Shown here piece after piece: positions 1-5,828 of a stretch of 13,795 nucleotides of DNA (positions are counted from its first letter, which is position 1; each line of letters starts with the position of its first letter). The position numbers and the translations under genes are program-made. Below the pieces are notes generated by a model. It did no database searches. It was given only the letters and a program-made list of their open reading frames with translations, and had not been told where the DNA came from. Source of the DNA: an uncultured Eubacteriales bacterium (lineage in GTDB: Bacteria; Bacillota; Clostridia; Oscillospirales; Oscillospiraceae); assembly GCA_900555735.1 (NCBI GenBank), contig USMI01000039.1:1-13795 (forward strand), written 5' to 3'.

Positions 1-151
1 TGTAGGGAAATCGCAGCTTTGTGACCTCGATAGGGAAGGCTTCGATCTCCGATGCCCACACCGGCGTAATGCCGCTGCGGATGGCAGCCAAAGGAAACCC
101 GCCGATGCCATCAAATAGGCTCCCCATCGTCAGCACACACTCACTATTCAT
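1..151 (-). CDS. DNA (cytosine-5-)-methyltransferase, N-terminal fragment (continues past window edge)
   Basis: This is the first 50 codons of a C5-cytosine DNA methyltransferase; the rest lies beyond base 1. The translation begins MNSECVLTMGSLFDGIGGFP and continues with LAAIRSGITPVWASEIEAFP. GSLFDGIGGF is motif I, the S-adenosylmethionine-binding FxGxG segment, and WASEIE is the following acidic motif II region of this family. The catalytic PCQ motif and the target recognition region are outside the window, so specificity cannot be read. The ATG overlaps the stop codon of the VirB6-like gene as ATGA, which points to translational coupling. In an ICE such an enzyme would modify the element's DNA and so protect it from restriction in a recipient (inference). 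The family call is firm; whether the full gene is intact cannot be judged. Confidence 0.93.
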   Translation of the reverse strand, partial: MNSECVLTMGSLFDGIGGFPLAAIRSGITPVWASEIEAFPIEVTKLRFPY

Positions 152-1002
152 TTTACCGCCGCCACCACCGTGCGGGTCATATTCACCGCACTTTGGGCGG
201 TATACACGGCAGACATGATGTTGGCTTTTGTGGTGGTGTCCAAGCCAAATGCCCCTGCGATACGGGGGATCTCTCCGGCCGAGAGCATCAAGCCAAGCCC
301 CAGCAGGGCATGATCCTTGAATACCATCAACCCTGCCACAAGGATGGTCGCCTGCAAAAATGCCGTCAGGCATAGGCCGATGACCTGCTTGCACCACTGG
401 ATGAAGCCGTCCCCATAGCCTCGCGGTACGCTGAACATATACAGGCTCCCCACGGCGATTTGGATGAGCAGGATGCCGCCGCGCTTGAGATTAGCGAAGA
501 ACACCTTGATGACCGCGTAGGCCATAAGTGCAAGGCAGAAGATAACCATCAGTCCGCTGGTCACCGGCCCGAAGCCCCGCAGTGCGATAGACGCGCCTGC
601 CGTCAGGCTCTCCACGGCGTCAAAGTCTACCAGTGCTTCCTTTGCCACATCTCCTATGCTGCGTGCGCCATAGCCGGTGATGCCTGCGGTCAGATCCGCC
701 TGCAGCGACACCGCCAGCGCGTACAGCTTCACCGGCACCTGGGTAAAAAGGGAGACGGCCAGAAAGCCTTTCATGGCGTTCAAAGCCGTCTCTTTTACAT
801 TGCCCCGTCCTGTGGAGTATTCCACGCCGGTCTCGAAGCAGGACACCACCAGCCCTATGGCGTACAGCGCCCAGCCCAAATAGGAGAAGAACAGCACCAC
901 GCTCTGCACCCAGCTCATGTCAAAAAGCTCTGCGCCCATGCTGCCCATCTCCGCGAAAAAGTTGCCGAGAAAGCCCACGATCTGACCGTAGAACCAGTCC
1001 AC
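148..1002 (-). CDS. VirB6/TrbL-like conjugal transfer membrane protein (CD1112-type)
   Basis: This is a polytopic inner-membrane protein of a type IV secretion (conjugation) channel, recognised as the CD1112-type VirB6/TrbL family of clostridial ICEs. Several hydrophobic segments are visible, for example VVLFFSYLGWALYAIGLVVS near residues 36-55, LMVIFCLALMAYAVIKVFF in the middle, and ATILVAGLMVF and ALLGLGLML near the end. A conserved-looking EYSTGRGNVKETALNAMKGF lies after the first segment. The coordinates use the first conventional start, a GTG at 1002, but that codon has no good ribosome site. The frame stays open to 1053 and encodes FIWDFVAETVLGQIV, which I recall as the usual family N-terminus. 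A strong GGGAGGTG site at 1062-1055 is placed 7 bases before an ATA codon at 1047-1045, so the real protein is probably 299 residues with an ATA start. The gene follows a terminator and overlaps the downstream methyltransferase by ATGA. Confidence 0.88.
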   Translation of the reverse strand: MDWFYGQIVGFLGNFFAEMGSMGAELFDMSWVQSVVLFFSYLGWALYAIGLVVSCFETGVEYSTGRGNVKETALNAMKGFLAVSLFTQVPVKLYALAVSLQADLTAGITGYGARSIGDVAKEALVDFDAVESLTAGASIALRGFGPVTSGLMVIFCLALMAYAVIKVFFANLKRGGILLIQIAVGSLYMFSVPRGYGDGFIQWCKQVIGLCLTAFLQATILVAGLMVFKDHALLGLGLMLSAGEIPRIAGAFGLDTTTKANIMSAVYTAQSAVNMTRTVVAAVK

Positions 1003-1044
1003 GATCTGGCCCAGAACCGTTTCGGCTACAAAATCCCAGATAAA

Positions 1045-1062
1045 TATTTTACTTCACCTCCC
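1045..1062 (-). promoter_or_regulatory. Ribosome binding site followed by probable ATA start codon of the VirB6-like gene
   Basis: On the minus strand GGGAGGTG (1062-1055) is followed by AAGTAAA and then ATA (1047-1045), in frame with the VirB6-like protein. A TGA at 1056-1054 in the same frame rules out any start further upstream. No ATG, GTG or TTG lies between this point and the GTG at 1002, which lacks a ribosome site. The geometry is that expected for a start codon in which ATG has become ATA. Confidence 0.6.
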
Positions 1063-1068
1063 GCAACT

Positions 1069-1099
1069 AAAAAAGCACCCTGCCGCAGCAGAGTGCTTT
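1069..1099 (-). terminator. Intrinsic terminator after the toxin gene
   Basis: On the minus strand AAAGCACTCTGC (1099-1088) pairs with GCAGGGTGCTTT (1083-1072) through 12 base pairs, one of them a G-U pair, closed by a TGCG tetraloop. Together with the end of the stem this gives a run of six T. It begins 11 bases after the toxin stop codon and ends about 7 bases before the ribosome site of the VirB6-like gene, so transcription entering from the toxin-antitoxin side would be reduced before reaching the transfer gene. Confidence 0.88.
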
Positions 1100-1110
1100 C
1101 CAGTGGATAT

Positions 1111-1434
1111 TTAATTGTTATGTTCTCCCTTGATGCCGAAAATATGGTACATATAGTTGGTTCTGGCATCGGCAATATGGTAAATCAATACAGATTCCTC
1201 CACAATGCGGTAGATACAGACATACTTCCCAATGAATAATGCCCGAAAGCCATACCGTCCCAGCAGTTGGGTCTCTTTTAAAACGCCTAACTGGGGAAAG
1301 GTTTCCAGCTTCCTTACCGAAGACAATATCATTTTGGCAAATTTTTCCGCAGATTGCGTACCGACTGTGTTTTTATGATACAGCAGCAAATCCCTGTATT
1401 CCAGTTTCGCTTCATACAGCCATTCAATCCGCAT
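1111..1434 (-). CDS. RelE/ParE-family toxin of a type II toxin-antitoxin pair
   Basis: This 107-residue protein has the size and pattern of the RelE/ParE toxin family. It opens with MRIEWLYEAKLEYRDLLLYH, has a central GVLKETQLLGRYGFRALFIG, and ends with the beta-rich YVCIYRIVEESVLIYHIADA. RelE-type members cut mRNA on the ribosome and ParE-type members poison DNA gyrase; the sequence alone does not tell me which applies here. The start codon lies inside the end of the antitoxin gene (11-base overlap, different frame), the usual antitoxin-first arrangement with coupled translation. A strong terminator follows immediately. In a mobile element such a pair commonly stabilises the element or acts as a stress or phage-defence module (family knowledge; the role here is inferred). 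Confidence 0.9.
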   Translation of the reverse strand: MRIEWLYEAKLEYRDLLLYHKNTVGTQSAEKFAKMILSSVRKLETFPQLGVLKETQLLGRYGFRALFIGKYVCIYRIVEESVLIYHIADARTNYMYHIFGIKGEHNN

Positions 1435-1690
1435 CCAAGACCTCCTGCGTCAGGCGCTCCATATCGTCCATAGAGGAGGTTTTTGCTCCCGCCAATCGGG
1501 ATTGTTCCCGCTGCAGCAGCATATACAGAAGGTCAAGCTCTTTCTCCCGCTTCTCCCAGAGATCCATCGGGACAAAAACCATCTCGCCGTCGCCGTTCCG
1601 TGTCAAATAGATAGGCTCCTGTTTTTCCTTCGCCAGCCGAACCATTTCGTCATACCCGTTGCGCAGGGAAGTTGCCGAACGAATCATCAT
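1424..1690 (-). CDS. Phd/YefM-family antitoxin
   Basis: This 88-residue protein is the first gene of the toxin-antitoxin pair. The N-terminal half, with MIRSATSLRNGYDEMVRLAK followed by EPIYLTRNGDGEMVFVPMDL, matches the Phd/YefM fold, which binds DNA as a dimer. The C-terminal half (KELDLLYMLLQREQSRLAGA and SMDDMERLTQEVLDAD) is the helical, charged part that would wrap the toxin. Translation starts at one of two adjacent ATG codons (1690 or 1687); the AGGAG at 1706-1702 fits either. A near-consensus promoter lies just upstream. Antitoxins of this family normally repress their own promoter, and the AT-rich, partly palindromic stretch between the -10 box and the ribosome site (about 1708-1722) is a plausible but unproven operator. 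Confidence 0.88.
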   Translation of the reverse strand: MMIRSATSLRNGYDEMVRLAKEKQEPIYLTRNGDGEMVFVPMDLWEKREKELDLLYMLLQREQSRLAGAKTSSMDDMERLTQEVLDAD

Positions 1691-1726
1691 TTTACTCAGC
1701 TCCTCTCATTACTTAATTATGCCTTT

Positions 1727-1755
1727 ATTATAAACGAATTATTCCCGTGCGTCAA
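1727..1755 (-). promoter_or_regulatory. Near-consensus sigma-70-type promoter of the toxin-antitoxin operon
   Basis: On the minus strand TTGACG (1755-1750) and TATAAT (1732-1727) are separated by exactly 17 bases. Only one of twelve box positions departs from the vegetative consensus. Transcription would begin near 1720, about 30 bases before the antitoxin start. The surrounding sequence is much richer in A and T than the ICE genes on either side. Confidence 0.85.
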
Positions 1756-1792
1756 GAGAAGCTGTCAAACCTTGTGTTTCGCACTTTCTTCT

Positions 1793-2221
1793 TCATATCG
1801 TCTGTTCCCACGCTTGGTCGGCAGACTGGTCCATATCCTGAAACACCTCCAGATAATCCGACACCGCATCGGAGAGTTTCTCGTAGTCCTGCCGGGTGGG
1901 ATGATACACATACCAGTCCACCTTCCCGGAGTTATCCCAGATGTGCGGCTCCACGCCGTTTCGAAAGTTTTGATTGGCGGTCATCTTCAGCCCCAGCAGG
2001 TCTGAGAAGCGAAGGCGCAGGGTGTCCACCTGTCCCTCGCTGCGGTTGAGGATCGTGATCTGCAGGGCATTGTACTGACTGCCGATCATGCCTGTGACGA
2101 ATTGGATCTTTGCCCGGTTCATCTCACCCAGACGCACATAGCAGGCTCTGTCCACATAGGTGGCATCGGGATAGTAGCTCCCAACGATTTTCCGAAGCTC
2201 CTGTTCGTAGAAGGTTATCAC
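1793..2221 (-). CDS. Conserved-looking ICE protein of unknown function, 142 residues
   Basis: I do not recognise this family. The protein is soluble, with no signal peptide or membrane segment. It starts MITFYEQELRKIVGSYYPDA, has a beta-type middle (AKIQFVTGMIGSQYNALQIT, then ILNRSEGQVDTLRLRFSDLL), and ends in an acidic helix with DYEKLSDAVSDYLEVFQDMD. The start is a GTG at 2221, one base after the stop of the DUF3852-like gene and preceded by AGGGG at 6-base spacing, so the two are almost certainly co-transcribed. It is the last gene before the toxin-antitoxin cassette. Position and coupling suggest an ICE accessory or transfer-associated role, but no function can be assigned. Confidence 0.75.
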   Translation of the reverse strand: MITFYEQELRKIVGSYYPDATYVDRACYVRLGEMNRAKIQFVTGMIGSQYNALQITILNRSEGQVDTLRLRFSDLLGLKMTANQNFRNGVEPHIWDNSGKVDWYVYHPTRQDYEKLSDAVSDYLEVFQDMDQSADQAWEQTI

Positions 2222-2222
2222 C

Positions 2223-2564
2223 TCACACCCCTACAATGTCCCACACATACAGCGGCGCGGTGAGGGTGAATACCAGACAGGCGAACAGGATGGCGGGAGC
2301 CGTCCATTCAAACTGTCCTGTTTTCCGATAGTCAAAATAGCTTGTACCCACCTTCACAAAGAAAAACACCGCCAGGATCAGGTCGATGGCAGGGAATACC
2401 ACGTTGTTCACCACCGTCTTGATCTGCCCGGATGCCGTCTGCCATGTACCCTCCACCGCGCTGGCCACATCGCCGGTGCCGGTGGCATAGGCCGCCACGG
2501 AGAACAGCCAGCACAGCAGCGCTGTTACACCCAGCAGCACTGCGGCGCGCTTTACCGTTTTCAT
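2223..2564 (-). CDS. DUF3852-like small membrane protein of ICEs
   Basis: This small membrane protein is recognised as the DUF3852 type seen in clostridial ICEs; its function is unknown. It has an N-terminal signal or anchor segment (VKRAAVLLGVTALLCWLFSV with AYA after it), then the stretch GTWQTASGQIKTVVNNVVFP. A second hydrophobic segment (AIDLILAVFFFVKVGTSYF) follows, and a third covers TAPAILFACLVFTLTAPLYV near the end. I chose the ATG at 2564 because GGAGG lies 7 bases upstream. The ATG at 2570 would leave only one base of spacing. Its size and three-helix layout resemble small pilin or channel subunits of conjugation systems, which is a guess from layout only. It sits directly after the DUF3849-like gene. 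Confidence 0.82.
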   Translation of the reverse strand: MKTVKRAAVLLGVTALLCWLFSVAAYATGTGDVASAVEGTWQTASGQIKTVVNNVVFPAIDLILAVFFFVKVGTSYFDYRKTGQFEWTAPAILFACLVFTLTAPLYVWDIVGV

Positions 2565-2577
2565 CGTCATTCCTCCT

Positions 2578-3300
2578 TCACATCGTCATTTCCTGTGTCA
2601 TCTCCGTCTGCTCCTGCCGCAGCTGCGCCAGCTTCTCTGCCGCCCAATCCGGAATGCACTCGTCCCGGATAACGCCTACGAACTCACTGCGATTCCAGCG
2701 GGTCGTTTCGCCATCCACGAGACAGGTGCAGAGTACAGACCTCCCACGGGCGTGGGGCAGACAGCCAAAGCCGCTATGGGCCAGCCAGAGCTGGTTCTCC
2801 GGCTGCCAGCAGTCCTCCCGCAGTGTGTCCGGTGACAGCACCAGCACCTTGCCGGTGAAGTCCTGCTCTCCGGTATCTGGCAGGCAATGCTCCGTGCCAA
2901 ACAGGTGCAGCCGCGCCAGCTCTCCGCGGTAGTCGCTGACAAAGCCGTCCAGCACGGCGGGATGGCTGTTCACCACGAAGGTCAGGCGGTGTCCGCCGTC
3001 GGAGGGGATGAATATCCTCCGGCTCCACTGCTTGTTGACCTCGTGATACCGCCCGTCATAGGCATGCTCCTGCAGGGTATTGGCCAGCACGAAGCCCACC
3101 CGTTTGTAGCCGTATTGGTCGATAACGCTTTTGGCGCAGCCGTCCTTCAGGTGCATCCCGTCAAAATCCCGCCGAATCGCCAGCTCTATGGCCCCGGCGC
3201 AGGCGCAGTTGGCGCGGAAATTGGCGCGCCACAGCTCCAGCTCGCCCCGTCCCCGCGCTTCCTTGGCGGTGTAGGGATACATCCCCTCATTCAACGGCAT
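2578..3300 (-). CDS. DUF3849-like ICE protein
   Basis: This 240-residue soluble protein is recognised as DUF3849-like from its opening MYPYTAKEARGRGELELWRA (after six leading residues). Other recognised blocks are DFDGMHLKDGCAKSVIDQYG, RVGFVLANTLQEHAYDGRY and NSHPAVLDGFVSDY. Later blocks such as GKVLVLSPDTLREDCWQPEN and WNRSEFVGVIRDECIPDWAA are compact and conserved-looking. The molecular function is not known to me. Proteins of this family occur in clostridial ICEs and in large multidomain mobile-element proteins. The ATG at 3300 is supported by GGGAG with 9-base spacing. The ATG at 3282, where the family match begins, has no spaced site. It overlaps the upstream gene by 14 bases and is followed closely by the DUF3852-like gene, so it is part of one operon. 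Confidence 0.75.
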   Translation of the reverse strand: MPLNEGMYPYTAKEARGRGELELWRANFRANCACAGAIELAIRRDFDGMHLKDGCAKSVIDQYGYKRVGFVLANTLQEHAYDGRYHEVNKQWSRRIFIPSDGGHRLTFVVNSHPAVLDGFVSDYRGELARLHLFGTEHCLPDTGEQDFTGKVLVLSPDTLREDCWQPENQLWLAHSGFGCLPHARGRSVLCTCLVDGETTRWNRSEFVGVIRDECIPDWAAEKLAQLRQEQTEMTQEMTM

Positions 3301-3661
3301 AGATCACATCTCCCTCCGCCAGATGGTGCGCAAGCTGTGCCGGACAGCAGCCGCAGTTCAGCAGCAGGATCAGCACATCGTCCGGCACCGCATCCAAGTC
3401 GAAATCCTCGTCATCCCTGTCGCATTCCGCGATACACGGCGCATGGCACACAGCCGTCAGCACCTCCACAAGCTGCGAGGCCGCTTCGCACAGCCCCGCC
3501 AGCGCGTCCACCATCTGCTTCGCCGTCATCTTCTGGGGCATCAGCAGGATCAGGCTTCGCGTCATCTGCGCGGACAGGTCTGCGCCGTCCAAGCCGTGCT
3601 CTGCCAGTTCTTCCGCGGGGATGGTCAGCCCGCGCTGATCCAGTGTCATTTCGTTTTTCAT
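3287..3661 (-). CDS. Unknown acidic protein, possible AbrB/MazE-like N-terminus
   Basis: This is an acidic protein of 124 residues (126 if the upstream ATG is used) with no membrane segment. The N-terminal TLDQRGLTIPAEELAEHGLD faintly resembles the swapped-hairpin DNA-binding strand of AbrB/MazE proteins (pattern TIP-x-x-L near the start), but this is weak. The C-terminal half has six cysteines, in EVLTAVCHAPCIAECDRDDE and LLLNCGCCPAQLAHH, which could bind metal. The ATG at 3661 has AGGAGG 9 bases upstream. The ATG at 3667 overlaps the methylase stop codon as ATGA but leaves a spacing of only 2. Either way, translation is coupled to the adenine methylase gene upstream. No function is assigned. 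Confidence 0.7.
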   Translation of the reverse strand: MKNEMTLDQRGLTIPAEELAEHGLDGADLSAQMTRSLILLMPQKMTAKQMVDALAGLCEAASQLVEVLTAVCHAPCIAECDRDDEDFDLDAVPDDVLILLLNCGCCPAQLAHHLAEGDVIYAVE

Positions 3662-3663
3662 GT

Positions 3664-4641
3664 TCATTGTCCTCCTATTTCATGTAAAGGCCGGTGGGGG
3701 ATATGCACCAACCGGCAGGCTTTTCCGTTGCTGTCATAATCGTCAAAGAGCGTCATCTGCGGTGCGAAGCTCCGGGGATCGTAGTTGGTCATGATGTATT
3801 CCGCGTAGGTATCGTTTTTCTTCTTGGACTGGCTGTTGGGGCGCTCCACCTCGTAGATAAAGAAGTCATCGTACAGCTCGCGGATATATGCGCAGTTGTT
3901 ATAGGACACCATGGCGAATCCTTTATGCGCCGCCAGCGCGTCATGGAGCCGCTGGTGGTCACTGCGGGGAAACTCCACCGTGTAGCACTCCGCCTCATAG
4001 TAGGGCGGGTCGCAGTAGATCACAGTCTGAGGATCGTTGCGGGCGGCGATGATGCTCTCAAAATCACGGTTTTCCAGCGCCACATCCTTCAATCGGCGGG
4101 AACACTCCCAGATCTCGTGGAAAAAGCGCCGGATGTCGCAGGATGCCGTGCCATAGCTGCCGCCGCTGCCGTTATAACTGTAACGCTGCAATTTATAGAA
4201 CGCCGCCGCGCGGCGCACATCTCCCAGCGCCGCGCGCTTCAGCAGCAGCCCCTTGACCTCCGCCGCCTGCGATGCCGGGAGCATGACCTCCGCCAGCTCC
4301 AGCTGCTTCTGCATATACTCCGCGGTGAAGTCCTCACCCTGGAGGAACCGCAGCAGCACATCAAACTCATCATGGGCATTGACGGGGAGAAATTCCAATT
4401 CCCGCACCAGCTCCAGCGGGCGGTACTTCACGCAGAAAAACAGGTTATACAGGTCGTGGTTCAGGTCGTTGTAGATCTGCAGGCAGCCCTTCGGCACGGC
4501 GGTGTTCAGCGTGATGATGCCGCTGCCGCCGAACACATCCACCAGCGTTTGATAGCGGGTGGGCAGCAGCATCTGAATGGCCCACATGAGCTGCGCCTTG
4601 CCGCCCACCCATGGGATGAGCTTTTTCGTGCGCTCCTTCAT
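3664..4641 (-). CDS. DNA adenine methylase (D12 class N6-adenine methyltransferase)
   Basis: This is a 325-residue Dam-type enzyme that transfers a methyl group from S-adenosylmethionine to N6 of adenine in DNA. Visible motifs are PWVGGK (residues 10-15), the cofactor-binding VDVFGGSG (34-41), NDLNHDLYNLF (58-68), and the catalytic DPPY (211-214) within VIYCDPPYYEAE. This order is typical of the D12 (alpha) group and the enzyme looks complete. The C-terminus (about residues 300-325) extends past the usual catalytic core. The start overlaps the stop of the winged-helix gene as ATGA, and its stop overlaps the next start in the same way, so the genes are translationally coupled. No partner endonuclease is visible, so it is best read as an orphan methylase that protects the element or regulates it (inference). 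Confidence 0.95.
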   Translation of the reverse strand: MKERTKKLIPWVGGKAQLMWAIQMLLPTRYQTLVDVFGGSGIITLNTAVPKGCLQIYNDLNHDLYNLFFCVKYRPLELVRELEFLPVNAHDEFDVLLRFLQGEDFTAEYMQKQLELAEVMLPASQAAEVKGLLLKRAALGDVRRAAAFYKLQRYSYNGSGGSYGTASCDIRRFFHEIWECSRRLKDVALENRDFESIIAARNDPQTVIYCDPPYYEAECYTVEFPRSDHQRLHDALAAHKGFAMVSYNNCAYIRELYDDFFIYEVERPNSQSKKKNDTYAEYIMTNYDPRSFAPQMTLFDDYDSNGKACRLVHIPHRPLHEIGGQ

Positions 4642-4931
4642 TCCCCAAATTTCTCCAGCGCACGCTCCAAGCCGCTGATGGCGGCGTCCAGTCCCTTGCG
4701 CATCTTCTCCAAGGTGCGGATGGTGTCATAGACTTCGGCGGCGGTCTCCGCGTAATAGTAGCCCCGCTGGTCTGCCGCGATGGGAACGGTATCCCGGCGC
4801 AGGCGATTTACCCGCTTCCGCAGCTCGTTGCCGCTGATGGCCAGCGTCCGTTCCAGCTCCCGGCTGCTAACGGCGTTTTTTCGCCCCTTATATCCGTTCT
4901 CCAGATATCTGGCGATGGTTTCGTTTGTCAC
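4638..4931 (-). CDS. Small winged-helix-like DNA-binding protein
   Basis: This 97-residue protein has a helix-turn-helix-like region near its start: SRELERTLAISGNELRKRVN, then RLRRDTVPIAADQRGYYYAE. The latter resembles the recognition helix and wing of winged-helix proteins that select between alternative starts or repress mobile-element genes. A helical tail (VYDTIRTLEKMRKGLDAAIS, GLERALEKFGE) may form a coiled coil for dimerisation. GGAG lies 7 bases before a GTG at 4931, which I therefore chose. The ATG at 4937 is only 1 base after the same site. It overlaps the adenine methylase by ATGA and follows a long inverted repeat (4953-5007). It could regulate its own operon by binding there, which is inference only. 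Confidence 0.72.
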   Translation of the reverse strand: MTNETIARYLENGYKGRKNAVSSRELERTLAISGNELRKRVNRLRRDTVPIAADQRGYYYAETAAEVYDTIRTLEKMRKGLDAAISGLERALEKFGE

Positions 4932-4952
4932 TGTCATGCTCCTTTCCGGCGG

Positions 4953-5007
4953 CCGCTCACCGAAAAGGGCGCAAAAAGAGGGATCGCTGTCCCTTTTCGG
5001 TAAGCGG
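4953..5007 (-). promoter_or_regulatory. Long inverted repeat with a nested alternative hairpin upstream of the methylase operon
   Basis: Two 17-base arms (4953-4969 and 4991-5007) are complementary at 16 of 17 positions around a 21-base loop. On the minus strand the first arm contains TTACCGAAAAGGG and the second CCCTTTTCGGTGAGCGG. Within the same stretch a smaller hairpin, AGGGA-CAGCGA-TCCCT (4994-4979), is followed by CTTTTT (4978-4973) and looks like a weak intrinsic terminator. The two structures share bases 4991-4994 and cannot form together. The element lies between the 33-residue peptide gene and the winged-helix/methylase operon. It could be a transcription attenuator, an operator, or simply a transcription end. 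Confidence 0.6.
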
Positions 5008-5032
5008 TCCCTTTGTTATCGTTGTTTGTCTG

Positions 5033-5134
5033 TCAGCGGCGGCACTCTCTGCGGCCGCAAGGTCGGGTACGCCTTGCCGCAAAAAATACAGCGGCGGCAA
5101 TTACTGCCGCGATAATGCAAATCGCTTTTTTCAT
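5033..5134 (-). CDS. 33-residue single-span membrane peptide at the end of the sortase operon
   Basis: This is a short reading frame that standard gene calling would skip. The peptide begins MKKAICIIAAVIAAAVFFAA and ends RRTRPCGRRECRR. That is one hydrophobic span followed by a strongly basic tail with two cysteines, consistent with a small inner-membrane peptide having a cytoplasmic positive tail. The start is supported by AAGGAG with 9-base spacing, and this ribosome site overlaps the TAA stop of the upstream sortase gene. I do not recognise a family. It may assist the sortases or the pilus, or be unrelated. Evidence is limited to the ribosome site, the frame and the biased composition, so the call is tentative. 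Confidence 0.55.
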   Translation of the reverse strand: MKKAICIIAAVIAAAVFFAARRTRPCGRRECRR

Positions 5135-5147
5135 AGTGTTTTTCTCC

Positions 5148-5828
5148 TTAATCTTGTAGTCTTTCACACACCACCACATACCGCTGTCGCCCACCCGAAG
5201 CATAGGGGTGGCAGGTCAGCAGGGTCAGCAGGTCGCGGTTTGGCTGGATCTTGATCTTCTCCGCCTCGTGGGGCTGGATGACCTGAATGCCCGTTACGGT
5301 GTAGGTCAGCGTTTCCCACAGGTTGGTGAGCTGCACGGTATCGCCCACCTGCAGGCGGTCGATGTGACGGAAGTAGTCCGCGCCGCGCCAGCCACGGTGT
5401 CCGGCAATGACGCAGTTGGTGTTGTCGCCGCCAATGGGCGCTGACGTGCTGCCTAACACCGCTGCACCGAGGGCAAGATGTTCGTCCGATGCGCCCAAGT
5501 AGACCGGCATGGTCAAGTCCATGGCCGGGATCTCCAACACGCCGATGATATCATCCTCGACGCCGTAGGCGGTGAGGTCAGCGGCAGGCTCCTCACAGGC
5601 TTCCAAGCTGGTGAGGTTGGATTGCTTTTCGGCATAGATGCGCTGGTTATAGGCTTGCAAGGCCGCCAGCAGCTCGGGATACGGATTTGGCTTGCGTTCT
5701 TCAAGAAAACTCTGCACCGCTTCATCCGTGTCGGCTTGCAGTCTGTGCCCAGTGAACACCGGCCACAGCAGAACGCAGACGCCAGCCGCAGCCAACAGTG
5801 CCGCCAGCAGCAACGATTTCTTACGCAT
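5148..5828 (-). CDS. Sortase, class C-like (second sortase of the pilus cluster)
   Basis: This is a 226-residue membrane-anchored transpeptidase that would join surface proteins to each other or to the cell wall. An N-terminal span (LLLAALLAAAGVCVLLWPVF) is followed by a helical linker and a sortase core. The probable catalytic triad is His144 in VIAGHRGW, Cys206 in LTLLTCHPY and Arg216 in GRQRYVVVCER. There is no C-terminal membrane span, unlike its neighbour. Its spacing of the Cys and Arg motifs (TLLTCHPYASGGRQRY) also differs from the neighbour's, so the two probably have different substrates. The ATG at 5828 overlaps the end of the first sortase by 8 bases, and its ribosome site (GGAGG) is inside that gene. 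By analogy with other pilus loci, one enzyme may polymerise the pilus and the other may attach the base or tip (inference). Confidence 0.93.
   Translation of the reverse strand: MRKKSLLLAALLAAAGVCVLLWPVFTGHRLQADTDEAVQSFLEERKPNPYPELLAALQAYNQRIYAEKQSNLTSLEACEEPAADLTAYGVEDDIIGVLEIPAMDLTMPVYLGASDEHLALGAAVLGSTSAPIGGDNTNCVIAGHRGWRGADYFRHIDRLQVGDTVQLTNLWETLTYTVTGIQVIQPHEAEKIKIQPNRDLLTLLTCHPYASGGRQRYVVVCERLQD

Noticed and set aside
1069..1790. Target-site duplication around the toxin-antitoxin cassette
   Set aside because: I compared the flanks near 1055-1070 and 1756-1792 by eye and found no convincing direct repeat.
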